This document shows positions 1 to 8,812 of a DNA stretch of 64,000 nucleotides, one piece after another. Source of the DNA: UMGS1908 sp964432825 (GTDB lineage: Bacteria; Bacillota; Clostridia; Christensenellales; UBA1242); assembly GCA_964432825.1 (NCBI GenBank), contig CAYSOX010000006.1, positions 1 to 64,000 on the forward strand, in the 5' to 3' direction. Position 1 is the stretch's first letter, and the number at the start of each line of letters is the position of its first letter. The notes beneath the pieces are model-generated. The model was not told where the DNA came from and made no database searches. It saw only the letters and a list, made by a program, of their open reading frames with translations. The position numbers and the translations under genes are program-made.

Positions 1-177
1 CATTCTTTAAGACATACATTTGCGAACCGTCTTTTGGAAAATGGAGTGGATATAAAAACCATTAGCGAACTTATGGGGCATTCCTCACCAACAGTCACAT
101 TAAATAGATATGTGCATACCAATATGGATAATAAACGCATCGCATTACAGAAATTAAATAAAAAAAATAATTTTTAA
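1..177 (+). CDS. Tyrosine recombinase/integrase, C-terminal fragment (partial at window edge)
   Basis: The frame is open from base 1 and ends in TAA at 175-177, so only the last 58 residues are present. They hold the end of the catalytic domain of the tyrosine recombinase (phage integrase/Xer) family: HSLRH with the HxxR pair, GHSS with the second histidine position, and LNRYVH with the nucleophilic tyrosine. Proteins of this family cut and rejoin DNA through a 3'-phosphotyrosine link. The tail (TNMDNKRIALQKL) is like those of integrases carried by mobile elements rather than the host XerC/XerD pair, but the rest of the gene lies outside the window. No tRNA or clear attachment repeat is seen beside it. 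Confidence 0.85.
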   Translation, partial: HSLRHTFANRLLENGVDIKTISELMGHSSPTVTLNRYVHTNMDNKRIALQKLNKKNNF

Positions 178-453
178 TTTCAAAATTATAATTGTTTTAT
201 TTATATAAATCTTTGGCATTGCAGTTTGAATTTCGTCACAATAAATATATAATAGTTATAGTTTTTCAATTGTTATGTTTTTTGTGGGGATGAATATAAT
301 TGGTGTTGTTTTTTATAACACAAGTTTTTAAAGTTTTGAGAAACTGATTAAAACTTAAAATGTGTTAAAATAGTAGAATTTTGGTACTTTTAATTCTATA
401 TATTTTTGTTTGCAAAAATTTTTTTTGTATTCTAAAACCTTGAAAAATAAAGA

Positions 454-486
454 AAAAGAACCAGTTTTGTGACTGGTTCTTTTGAT
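454..486 (+). terminator. Hairpin terminator, possibly bidirectional
   Basis: AAAGAACCAG (455-464) and CTGGTTCTTT (473-482) form a perfect 10-bp stem with an 8-base loop, with T-rich sequence on the plus side and A-rich sequence before it. It probably ends transcripts from the integrase side. Confidence 0.65.
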
Positions 487-605
487 ACAACTATCTGTAT
501 GATATATGTACCAATATTCTATCACCAACACCCTAAAAATGCAATAGGTTTTCAATATTTTTATGAAATTTACATTATTTTTTACTCAAAAAGTAAATAA
601 ATTTG

Positions 606-661
606 CTCCTTTTTGCGATTTTGATACATCTGTCATACAGATAGATGTATCAAAAAAGGAG
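606..661 (+). promoter_or_regulatory. Hairpin that sequesters the ribosome-binding site of the lipoprotein gene
   Basis: A perfect 13-bp inverted repeat pairs TTTTGATACATCT (619-631) with AGATGTATCAAAA (643-655). Immediately outside it, CTCCTT (606-611) is complementary to AAGGAG (656-661), the ribosome site 6 bases before the ATG at 668. Folded, the ribosome site would be paired. The sequence shows the pairing; translational control (temperature, ligand or another RNA) is inference. Confidence 0.5.
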
Positions 662-667
662 AAAATT

Positions 668-3025
668 ATGAAAAAGAAAATAACAACAATTTTGGTCACT
701 ATATTATTTGTTTTGCCAATGGCTGTTCTTTTTACTGCTTGCGAACATGAGCATTTATATGCGGTCAAATGGTCGGAAAGTGAGCATTGGGAAGAGTGTT
801 CCATATGTGGTGAAAAGGCAAACATTGTTGAGCACACATTTGACAATGATTGCGACACCACTTGCAACGGCTGTGATTATGTAAGAGAAATCACACATAC
901 TTATGACAATGCGTGTGACACAACTTGCAATGTTTGTGGTGAAGTGCGAGAAGTTGTGCATAATTATGCTGAGGTTTGGTCTAAAGATAATACAAACCAT
1001 TGGTATGAGTGTACAATTTGTGGTGTAAAGAAGGATTTGCACGAGCATGTTTATGATAATTCATGCGATACAACTTGCAATGTCTGTGGTGAAGTAAGAG
1101 AGATTACCCATAATTATGAAAGTGGTAAGTGTGGTATTTGTGGAGATGTTCAAGAAACGCAAGGATTAGCATATTCTTATAATTCAATGACCGAATGTTA
1201 TACGGTTAAAGGTCGTGGAAGTGCAACCGCAAAGCATATTAATATTCCATCAACATATAACGACGGAACAAATGGCGAGCATGCAGTTAGTTATATGGAG
1301 CGTGAAGCATTTAGCTTGACTAATGTGGAAAGTGTTATTATTCCAGGAAGTATAATAAATATAACGAATGGTGTTTTTCGAGGTTGTAAAAACTTAACAA
1401 GTGTAACGCTTTCTGAAGGTGTTGCTTGTATAAATGGTCGTTCGTTTGATGGTTGTAGCAGTTTGACGAGTATAACAATTCCAGCAAGTGTTAGTTGCAT
1501 TGAATATGTATTTAATAATTGTACTAGTTTAGCAAGTATTGAAGTAGATAAAGACAATCCTATATATCATAGTTCAGGAAACTGTCTAATTAGAACATTT
1601 AGTAAGGAGTTGCTTTTGGGTTGTAAAAATTCGGTAATCCCAAATGATGGTTCGGTAGAAAAGATAGGCGATTATGCATTTTCAGGATGTAGAGGTTTAA
1701 CAGAAATAACAATACCAGAAGGTGTCACAAGTATAGGAGATGGTGTATTTTATAATTGTTGGAAGTTAACAAGCGTAACAATACCAGAAGGTGTCACAAG
1801 TATAGGAAATAGTGCGTTTGAAGATTGTGAAAAGTTAACAAGCGTAACAATACCAGAAGGTGTCACAAGTATAGGAAATAGTGCGTTTGAAGATTGTGAA
1901 AAGTTAACAAGCGTAACAATACCAGAAGGTGTCACAAGTATAGGAGTGTATGCGTTTGAATATTGTAAAAAGTTAACAAGTGTAACAATTCCAGCAAGTG
2001 TCATAGCAATAGGAGATAGAGCATTCTCGCATTGTGGTAGTTTAGAAATTATAGAAGTTGATGCGGATAATTCCGTATATCATAGTTCTGGAAACTGCTT
2101 AATAAAAACGGCTGATAAAATTTTGGTTTCAGGTTGTAAAAATTCTGTGATTCCAGATGATGGTTCTGTAAGGTCAATAGGTCCTTATGCATTTTCAGGA
2201 TGTAAAGGTTTAACAGAAATAACAATTCCATGGGGTGTGACAAGTATAGGAGATTATGCATTTTCAGGTTGTACAGGTTTAATAAGTTCGCCATTTACAT
2301 TTTATACCGTTACAGCAGGTGATTATGTTTATGATCGTTTATTTTGTGATGTTAGAACAATCGGTGTTGGTGCGTTTGCACATTGTACCAGTTTAACAAG
2401 CATAACAATACCGGATGCTGATAGAATTGCCTCGGGTGCGTTTGCATATTGTACAAGTTTAGCAAGTGTAACAATTTCAGAGAGGGTTGAAATAATTGAT
2501 GCCGCGGCATTTGAGTACTGCGAAAGTTTAGCAAGTATAATAATTCCATCAAGTGTGACTTCGATATATTATGATGTGTTTAGAGGTTGTTATAACTTAA
2601 CAAGTATTGAAGTAGATGAAGACAATCCTAAATATCACAGCTCAGGGAATTGTTTAATAGAAACGGCTGATAAAACTTTGGTTTCAGGTTGTAAAAATTC
2701 TGTGATTCCAGATGATGGATCTGTGGATACAATAGGCTCTTTTGCATTTTCTGGACGTGATGGTTTAATAAGTATAATAATTCCAACAAGCATAACCAGT
2801 ATAGGCAAAAGAGCATTTGAATATTGCTCAAGTTTAACTGCTATTTATTATTGTGGAACAGAAGAAGAATGGAGCGAAATTGAAATTTCTAGTGGTAATA
2901 ATGTTTTAAATGCCGCTACCAAATACTTCTACAGTGAAAGTGAGCCAACCGAAGAGGGGAACTTCTGGCATTATGTTGATGGTGAGCCTACTATTTGGGT
3001 GAGTTCTAGCGAAGATGCAGAATAA
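668..3025 (+). CDS. BspA-type leucine-rich repeat lipoprotein with Cys-pair repeats
   Basis: The start is the ATG at 668, because AAGGAG lies 6 bases upstream and the protein then opens with a lipoprotein signal: MKKK, a hydrophobic core and LFTAC with Cys25 as the lipidation site. The mature protein (785 codons in all) begins with a Cys/His-rich region (about residues 26-140) of repeated CxxC pairs in blocks such as HWYECTICG and CDTTCNVCGEVRE. More than a dozen BspA/LRR_5 leucine-rich repeats follow (about 170-745; typical core LTSVTIPEGVTSIG). They are interrupted three or four times by a conserved insert (YHSSGNCLI, then GCKNSVIP and DDGSV). The family is surface exposed and often binds host or partner proteins; the ligand here is unknown. 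Codons 1763-1969 contain recent tandem duplications. Confidence 0.85.
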   Translation: MKKKITTILVTILFVLPMAVLFTACEHEHLYAVKWSESEHWEECSICGEKANIVEHTFDNDCDTTCNGCDYVREITHTYDNACDTTCNVCGEVREVVHNYAEVWSKDNTNHWYECTICGVKKDLHEHVYDNSCDTTCNVCGEVREITHNYESGKCGICGDVQETQGLAYSYNSMTECYTVKGRGSATAKHINIPSTYNDGTNGEHAVSYMEREAFSLTNVESVIIPGSIINITNGVFRGCKNLTSVTLSEGVACINGRSFDGCSSLTSITIPASVSCIEYVFNNCTSLASIEVDKDNPIYHSSGNCLIRTFSKELLLGCKNSVIPNDGSVEKIGDYAFSGCRGLTEITIPEGVTSIGDGVFYNCWKLTSVTIPEGVTSIGNSAFEDCEKLTSVTIPEGVTSIGNSAFEDCEKLTSVTIPEGVTSIGVYAFEYCKKLTSVTIPASVIAIGDRAFSHCGSLEIIEVDADNSVYHSSGNCLIKTADKILVSGCKNSVIPDDGSVRSIGPYAFSGCKGLTEITIPWGVTSIGDYAFSGCTGLISSPFTFYTVTAGDYVYDRLFCDVRTIGVGAFAHCTSLTSITIPDADRIASGAFAYCTSLASVTISERVEIIDAAAFEYCESLASIIIPSSVTSIYYDVFRGCYNLTSIEVDEDNPKYHSSGNCLIETADKTLVSGCKNSVIPDDGSVDTIGSFAFSGRDGLISIIIPTSITSIGKRAFEYCSSLTAIYYCGTEEEWSEIEISSGNNVLNAATKYFYSESEPTEEGNFWHYVDGEPTIWVSSSEDAE
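1763..1969 (+). repeat. Three 69-bp tandem repeats in the LRR gene
   Basis: Units begin at 1763, 1832 and 1901, each with AAGTTAACAAGCGTAACAAT. The first two (1763-1831 and 1832-1900) are identical base for base; the third diverges in its last 25 bases. Each encodes one 23-residue leucine-rich repeat, so copy number can change by slippage or recombination without loss of frame. Confidence 0.9.
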
Positions 3026-3258
3026 AAATTTAATGTAAAAAGTAATAAAGGTCAGTTTGTTTTTGTCAAAAAATCCAAATTTATTTTAAATACACATTTT
3101 GGAAGGTTTTTAGATTGGTCGGTAAGTTGTTTTAAATGGAAAGGATGGTGTTGGTACTGGAAGTTTAAATATTTACAGTAAATTTGCTTTGATTTTAAAA
3201 TGTATAAATTACAGATTGTGAAAAACAAGCAAGTGATGAAAAAAAAGACCTTAAATTA

Positions 3259-3308
3259 GAGGTGAATCTTTAAAAGTTTTAGCTTTTGGATTCACTTCAT
3301 TTTTTTTA
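3259..3308 (+). terminator. Rho-independent terminator
   Basis: GAGGTGAATC (3259-3268) pairs with GATTCACTTC (3289-3298), one G-U pair, with a nested AAAAG/CTTTT helix in the loop. A run of eight Ts follows. It is 230 bases beyond the lipoprotein stop. Confidence 0.8.
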
Positions 3309-3660
3309 GATAAAGTTAAGTGTGTGTTTGTGGTTTTATGATTTAGGTATTAAAATATAAAAACTTGCGGTTTCAGAGTTGTTGTGCTTGAACAATTTAA
3401 CTTTCCGCGTTGCTCCTAGATTTCAAAAGTTGGTGAGTAAATTGCTATATTCTTAGAAAATTTGGAAAACATTTTTTAAGATGTGTTCCATTATACAATT
3501 ATTTAAAGGTTGGGTGCAGGTTTTTAAGAAGGGTAAATATTGGAAAATTGTTTAATATAGGATTTTACAATTTTTTTGTCTTAATTTGCAGAAAGTGGAA
3601 AACTAAACGGAAATTAAAGAAAAGTTTAATATAAAAATATTAAATCATAATAAAATTGTG

Positions 3661-3690
3661 TTGAGTTTTGGTGTTAAATTATGTTACAAT
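3661..3690 (+). promoter_or_regulatory. Probable sigma-A promoter of secA
   Basis: TTGAGT (3661-3666) and TACAAT (3685-3690) are separated by 18 bases, and the -10 box carries an extended TGn element (TGTTACAAT). Transcription would start about 25 bases before the secA ATG. Confidence 0.6.
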
Positions 3691-3722
3691 AAGGTGGTAA
3701 AATATTACAATGGAGATAGAAG

Positions 3723-6383
3723 ATGGGTTTTCTTACAAATTTAGATAATAAAAGAAGTTTAAAGAAACTTCAAAAAATTGCAGATAAAATTGATAGTTTA
3801 GAAGATAAGTATTTGAATATGAGTGATGACGAACTTCGCCACCAAACCGATGTATTAAGAGATAGATTAAAAACGGGCGAGTCGCTTGATGATATTTTGC
3901 CGGATGCTTATGCGGTGGTTCGTGAGGCTAGCACAAGGGTACTTCATATGCGTCACTTTAATGTGCAACTTTTAGGTGGAATTGTGTTGCACCAGGGCAG
4001 AATTGCTGAAATGCGTACAGGTGAAGGAAAGACTTTAATTTCCACACTTCCAGCATACTTGAATGCACTTAGTGGCAAGCCGGTGCATATTGTTACTGTT
4101 AACGAATATTTGGCTAAAAGAGATGCTGAATGGATGGGTAAAGTGCATAACTTTTTAGGGTTAAGTGTAGGGTTTGTTCACTCTGCACAAACTCCTGAGC
4201 AAAAGCGAGCAACCTATGCATGCGACATAGTGTACGGAACTAATAGCGAATTTGGTTTTGATTATTTGCGTGATAATATGGCTATTGATAAACGCCAGAT
4301 GTTGACTCGCGGGTATGAATTTGTAATTGTCGATGAAATTGATAGCATTTTGATTGATGAAGCAAGAACACCTTTGATTATTAGTGGGCCTAGCGGGGAA
4401 AGTGGCGATAAGTATGTAACGGCGGATAAGTTTGCTAAAAACCTAAAGGAAGAAGATTATTCTATTGATGAAAAGCAAAAGAGTATACATTTAACCGAAA
4501 GTGGTATTGCAAAAGCCGAAAGGTTTTACAATATTGACAACTTGTCGGATATTGAAAACACTGAAATTAACCACGATATAAATAACGCACTTAAAGCAAG
4601 ATATATAATGAAACTAGACAATGACTACATTGTTAATGCCGATGAGGTGTTGATTGTCGACGAGTTTACGGGTAGAATTATGGTCGGAAGACGCTTTAGC
4701 GATGGATTGCACCAAGCAATTGAAGCAAAAGAAGGTGTTAAAGTTAAGGCGGAAAACCGAACACTTGCAACAATTACCTTGCAAAATTTCTTTAAGTTAT
4801 ATAAGAAGATGAGTGGTATGACCGGTACTGCCAAAACCGAAGAGGGTGAATTTAGAGAAATTTATGGCTTAGATGTAGTTGTGATTCCAACAAATCTTCC
4901 AATGATTAGAGTGGATGAAAATGACGAGTTTTACTTTTCGCACGATGCAAAGATAAATGCAATTGTTGCGGATATTATGGATTGTTATACAAGAAAACAG
5001 CCCGTTTTGGTCGGTACAATAACCGTTGAAAAGAGTGAGGAAATTAGCAAAATTTTAAGAAGCAAAAAGATTCCTCATAATGTTCTTAATGCAAAGAATC
5101 ATTTAAGAGAAGCGGAAATTGTAGCACAAGCAGGTAGGATTGGTTCGGTTACAATTGCAACCAATATGGCTGGTCGTGGTACGGATATTTTGCTTGGCGG
5201 TAATGCCGAATTTATGGCAAAAGAGAAGATGAAAAAAGAGGGGTATACCGAAGAGATTATTGAACAAGCCGTTTCATATGCTCCAACAACCGACGAAGAA
5301 ATTATGGAAGCAAAGGTAAAATTCCAAAAGTATTTAGCCGAGTTTAAAGAGCAGGTTTCTAAGGAAAAAGAAGAGGTTAAAGCCCTTGGTGGTCTTCATA
5401 TTATTGGTACCGAACGACACGAAAGTAGAAGAATTGATAACCAGTTAAGAGGTCGTGCTGGTCGTCAAGGTGACCCCGGTTCAAGTGTGTTTTACATTTC
5501 TGCTGACGATGATTTGGCGAGAATTTTCGGTAGCGAAAGACTTAAAAAGATGGCTTCAATGTTTAAACTGGAAGAAGATACAAGCATTAAGATGAAGTTT
5601 TTCTCCAAAAGTGTAGAAATGGCACAAAAAAAGGTTGAAGCACGAAATTACAGTATTCGTAAAACGGTAGTAGAATTTGATAATGTTATGAATAAACAGC
5701 GTGAAGAGGTTTATCTAGAACGAAACAAAATTTTGGATAAAGTTAGTATGCATGACAAAATTTTGGATATGGTAAGCGAGGCTGGGTGTGCAATTGTTGA
5801 TGAATTTATGAATTATGACAAGGTTAGCGATGCGGATATCGACGGCTTCAATATGGCACTAGAACGCCGAATATTCCCACTTGGAACCGGACTTATTACC
5901 GAAGAATTTTTAGACACTCACTCCAAAAAGGAAGTTGAGGAAGTTGTTGTAGAAGAGGCTTTGCAAAGAATTAAAGAAAAGCGTGAAGAGTTTGAAAGTC
6001 AGGGTGTAAACTTTGAAGATGTAGAACGCCAAATGATTTTGATGGTGCTAGATAAAAAATGGATTGCGCATATTGACGAGATGGATGCCTTGCGTCAAGG
6101 AGTTGGGCTTCGCGGGTATGGAAACCAAAACCCTGTTACCATCTACCAAAAAGAAGGCTTTGATATGTTTGAGGAAATGATTGAAAGTATGCGAATTGAG
6201 GTGGCAAACAACTTGTTAGGTATTCGCTTAGGTATTCGAATCAACACCCCTCAACCTAAAAGACCTACACAAATGGAACATCATGCGGATGGAACCGTTC
6301 GTGGAACATCTTCAAGTGTTGGACGAAACGACCCATGCCCATGCGGAAGTGGTAAGAAGTACAAACAGTGTTGTGGAAAATAG
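3723..6383 (+). CDS. secA: Protein translocase ATPase SecA
   Basis: SecA is the ATP-driven motor that pushes preproteins through the SecYEG channel. The 886-residue protein has the expected order: Walker A GEGKT at residues 100-104, the DEAD-type Walker B region (VDEIDSILIDEARTP) near 205, the second nucleotide-binding fold with TNMAGRGTDILLGG and LRGRAGRQGDPGSS, the helical scaffold and wing region, and a C-terminal zinc-binding tail CPCGSGKKYKQCC (872-884) that contacts SecB-like partners or lipids. Length is normal for the family. The ribosome site GGAGATAGAAG directly precedes the ATG. It appears to be transcribed alone, from the promoter at 3661-3690 to the terminator at 6639. Its substrates probably include the signal-peptide proteins of this window. 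Confidence 0.98.
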   Translation: MGFLTNLDNKRSLKKLQKIADKIDSLEDKYLNMSDDELRHQTDVLRDRLKTGESLDDILPDAYAVVREASTRVLHMRHFNVQLLGGIVLHQGRIAEMRTGEGKTLISTLPAYLNALSGKPVHIVTVNEYLAKRDAEWMGKVHNFLGLSVGFVHSAQTPEQKRATYACDIVYGTNSEFGFDYLRDNMAIDKRQMLTRGYEFVIVDEIDSILIDEARTPLIISGPSGESGDKYVTADKFAKNLKEEDYSIDEKQKSIHLTESGIAKAERFYNIDNLSDIENTEINHDINNALKARYIMKLDNDYIVNADEVLIVDEFTGRIMVGRRFSDGLHQAIEAKEGVKVKAENRTLATITLQNFFKLYKKMSGMTGTAKTEEGEFREIYGLDVVVIPTNLPMIRVDENDEFYFSHDAKINAIVADIMDCYTRKQPVLVGTITVEKSEEISKILRSKKIPHNVLNAKNHLREAEIVAQAGRIGSVTIATNMAGRGTDILLGGNAEFMAKEKMKKEGYTEEIIEQAVSYAPTTDEEIMEAKVKFQKYLAEFKEQVSKEKEEVKALGGLHIIGTERHESRRIDNQLRGRAGRQGDPGSSVFYISADDDLARIFGSERLKKMASMFKLEEDTSIKMKFFSKSVEMAQKKVEARNYSIRKTVVEFDNVMNKQREEVYLERNKILDKVSMHDKILDMVSEAGCAIVDEFMNYDKVSDADIDGFNMALERRIFPLGTGLITEEFLDTHSKKEVEEVVVEEALQRIKEKREEFESQGVNFEDVERQMILMVLDKKWIAHIDEMDALRQGVGLRGYGNQNPVTIYQKEGFDMFEEMIESMRIEVANNLLGIRLGIRINTPQPKRPTQMEHHADGTVRGTSSSVGRNDPCPCGSGKKYKQCCGK

Positions 6384-6638
6384 TATAAACTGAAATGAAA
6401 AATTGCATTTTAAAGCAAACAACTGCTTAAGATAAAACAAAGTGAAATAAATTAAGTTTTAGATATGTTTAAATTATCAATATAAAAACAAGGCTAGGTT
6501 ATTGTTATAAAATGCAGTTAGGTGAAGGAAATTTAAACAAAACATAGCAAATTTATTTAATGCAAAATTAGATAAATTAGGTTTAAATGTAGGCGGGATA
6601 ATTTATCTGTTATTAATGTGCAACTTTTTCTGAGTTGA

Positions 6639-6672
6639 AACCTCCAAATTAAAAGTTTGGGGGTTCTTTTTT
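6639..6672 (+). terminator. Rho-independent terminator downstream of secA
   Basis: AACCTCCAAA (6639-6648) pairs with TTTGGGGGTT (6656-6665), one wobble pair and a 7-base loop, followed by CTTTTTT. Confidence 0.8.
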
Positions 6673-7053
6673 GTTGGGAAAATTAAAAATTTAGATTAAA
6701 AATCCAACAATAATTTTTCGCATAAATTTCTTGCATATACTAAAAACTCCAAAATATATGGAGGGTTTGCCGGTTGATTTATCTGCTAGCGGGCGGGGTT
6801 AATGCAAGATTTTAGAATGTAAGCAAACAAGTTGGTGAAGTGTAATTTTTGTGTGCCTATAGTGGAGTTTTTAATGTTCTTGCGGTGGATTTTAATGTTT
6901 GCAAAAGGTGTCTTAATGGCAAAGGTGTATGCAAATTGGAATTCTTGGATGATTTTATATTGATGAAAAAGTTTTTGGTTAGGTGAATATTGTTCGTGGA
7001 AAACTATTATGTGGGTAAGTTTTGGGCTTATATGCGGGGTGGGGGTGTATAAA

Positions 7054-7139
7054 AATGCAATGGCGAAGTATGTTTGTATATTTAATGCAACGGCGAAATA
7101 TGTTTGTATATCTTAATGTAAAGAAAAAGTATGTTTATT
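7054..7139 (+). repeat. Three imperfect ~30-bp tandem repeats
   Basis: Units begin at 7054, 7084 and 7115 with AATGCAATGGCGAAGTATG, AATGCAACGGCGAAATATG and AATGTAAAGAAAAAGTATG, each followed by TTT and AT-rich sequence. They are noncoding as they stand. Confidence 0.65.
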
Positions 7140-7257
7140 TAACTTAGGAATTAATTTATTTAAAAAATTGACAAATTTTTATTTTTTATGTGAAATTATT
7201 TTGATATTTTTATTGATTATGTTATATTTCATATGAGTAATTATTTTCGTATAATTA

Positions 7258-7286
7258 TTGCAATTTTAACTCTTTTATGATATAAT
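7258..7286 (+). promoter_or_regulatory. Probable sigma-A promoter of the first coiled-coil gene
   Basis: TTGCAA (7258-7263) and a perfect TATAAT (7281-7286) are spaced by 17 bases, about 88 bases upstream of the ATG at 7375. Confidence 0.65.
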
Positions 7287-7374
7287 CTATTCAACATAAA
7301 TAAAGGGCTGAATTTAATTAAAATGTCGATGCATAAAAATTTACCTAAAACTTAAACAATTTAAGGAGGGGGAT

Positions 7375-8439
7375 ATGCCAGATACTGGAAGTGTAGAAGC
7401 AAAAATTGCAAGCCTTTTAGCACCTCACGAGAATGAAAGTTTGGATGAACAAATAGCACGACTGACCGATAGTTTAAATGCGGAAAAGTCTGGACTTGAA
7501 AATATCAAAAGTGATATTATGCGATTGTTGAATGACCCTACATTTAAAACCCCTGAATTGGGTGCTACTGATGACGAGGTTGACCTTTATCGTGAAAAGC
7601 AAGATTCCTTGTCTGAAAAACGGGGAACACTTGCAGACAAGAATAAAATAATTCAAGCATTGCAAGAAAAGGTTGATGAACTGACGGCAAAAAAGTCACT
7701 AGACGAAGCAACTTCAGGGCTTAAAGAGAAGGAAAAAGCATACCAAAAAGCATCCGAGGAATTGGAGGGGATTACTCCAAGTTACAAAAGACGAAGGGTT
7801 GGCAAGTGGGTTTGTTTGGCATTAATAGGGCTTTTGCTAATGGGTTCTCCGTTCGTTCCGGGGCTTTTGGGTCTTGCAACAGGGGCTTTAGCATCGGGGA
7901 TTTCGGTTTTAGGAACAGGCGCGTTCTCATTTTTAGGCTTATTTGGTTTGTATAAATATCAAGAAGTCAAGGATAAAAACAAAAAGGGGTTAATGGATGG
8001 CTTCTGGACATGGCTTACTGGTAAGGAAGACGCTTACAAAAAGTGTGTAACTGCTGAGGACAAAACCAAAAAAGAACTATTACAAGCAGAAGAGAAAAAG
8101 GCTCAACAGGAGGAGGCTTTAGCAGATGCCACAAATCCTTTAAAACGCACCAATCCATCCGATTTCCTAAAAAGAGGTCAAAAAACTTTGGAAGATTTGT
8201 ATGGTGAAGTGACAGACGGTAGTTCGGACGAATATTGGAAAAGCTATTATAAGGGATTGCTGAATAAACTAGAGTTACACGGCAAGTTAAATGCCACAAC
8301 CTATTCAAATCTTATTGGAGAAGCAACAGAAAGATGTGGTCAGCCATTGCCGGCAAATCCAAAAGATTTTAATAGTCCGGAGTTTTGGAGAGTTTCGGGT
8401 TCGCCTGAGTCTGGGGATACAGACGAGCGTACGGCATAA
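7375..8439 (+). CDS. Coiled-coil protein with central membrane hairpin (unrecognised)
   Basis: I do not recognise this 354-residue protein. A strong ribosome site (AAGGAGGGGG) fixes the ATG. Residues 20-135 are charged and predicted helical or coiled coil (heptad-like L/I spacing in ARLTDSLNAEKSGLENI). Residues 144-194 form a Gly-rich hydrophobic hairpin of two membrane helices separated by a short turn, followed by a KYQEVKDKNKKG stretch. Residues 220-250 return to charged helix (EEKKAQQEEALADA), and the acidic tail is short. The layout, helical domain then membrane hairpin then helices, is the same as in the three genes at 8813, 10663 and 15188, although its N-terminal sequence is not obviously related. 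It is first in the cluster and has its own promoter. Confidence 0.8.
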   Translation: MPDTGSVEAKIASLLAPHENESLDEQIARLTDSLNAEKSGLENIKSDIMRLLNDPTFKTPELGATDDEVDLYREKQDSLSEKRGTLADKNKIIQALQEKVDELTAKKSLDEATSGLKEKEKAYQKASEELEGITPSYKRRRVGKWVCLALIGLLLMGSPFVPGLLGLATGALASGISVLGTGAFSFLGLFGLYKYQEVKDKNKKGLMDGFWTWLTGKEDAYKKCVTAEDKTKKELLQAEEKKAQQEEALADATNPLKRTNPSDFLKRGQKTLEDLYGEVTDGSSDEYWKSYYKGLLNKLELHGKLNATTYSNLIGEATERCGQPLPANPKDFNSPEFWRVSGSPESGDTDERTA

Positions 8440-8812
8440 AATTCAAATTATGTGAAGTTAATTTGCGGGGAAAGTTTTAAAAAATAAGTTTACAAATATA
8501 TGGGTTAATTAAATTGGCTTACAAAGTTTGAATAGAAAAGTATTAAAAAATAAAACAATATTTTTAAGCATAATAAACCAACTTATATATGGTTTTAATA
8601 AGCAATAGTTTTACCTAAATATATAAGCGATGCGGTTAGACAAAGTTTACGAAATTGTAAACGATTTAAGGGTTTAGACAAAAAATAAGACAAAGTAAAC
8701 ACTAGACTAGATTGTGCTCAAAAATTTTTAACTTAATTAGATATAAAGACAAAATAACAACAAAAAATAAACTTTACAAAATAAAAACTAAGCCAATAGG
8801 GAGGGTTTTAAA
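8440..8812. other. Intergenic region, no gene seen
   Basis: These 373 bases are AT-rich and contain a loose series of AGACAAA motifs between 8676 and 8755. I see no strong promoter, terminator or coding frame. A ribosome site GGGAGGG lies just before the next start. Confidence 0.4.

Larger units (their letters stand above)
178..667. other. Intergenic region with promoter-like site, terminator and RBS hairpin
   Basis: This 490-base AT-rich stretch lies between the integrase end and the lipoprotein start. It holds a promoter-like pair (TTGAAT at 226-231, TATAAT at 248-253, 16-base spacer), a hairpin terminator at 454-486 and a second hairpin at 606-661 that pairs with the next gene's ribosome site. 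If transcription starts near 260, the lipoprotein mRNA has a leader of about 400 bases containing both hairpins. No gene is supported here; the open frame upstream of 668 has no ribosome site. Confidence 0.5.
3026..3722. other. Intergenic region before secA
   Basis: These 697 bases hold a rho-independent terminator (3259-3308) and the secA promoter (3661-3690). The rest is AT-rich, with no reading frame, repeat or conserved motif that I can support. Confidence 0.5.
6384..7374. other. Long intergenic region (991 bp)
   Basis: It holds the probable secA terminator (6639-6672), a set of three imperfect ~30-bp repeats (7054-7139) and a promoter (7258-7286) for the next gene. I see no coding frame with a ribosome site. 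The stretch from 6760 to 7060 is slightly G-richer than its surroundings and may be decayed coding DNA, but I cannot identify it. Confidence 0.45.

Noticed and set aside
563..667. Upstream in-frame extension of the BspA lipoprotein to an ATG at 563
   Set aside because: The extension lacks a ribosome site and would bury the signal peptide; AAGGAG and the lipoprotein signal place the start at 668.
6760..7060. Possible small gene in the 991-bp gap
   Set aside because: No frame has both a ribosome site and a plausible protein; left as unknown intergenic sequence.
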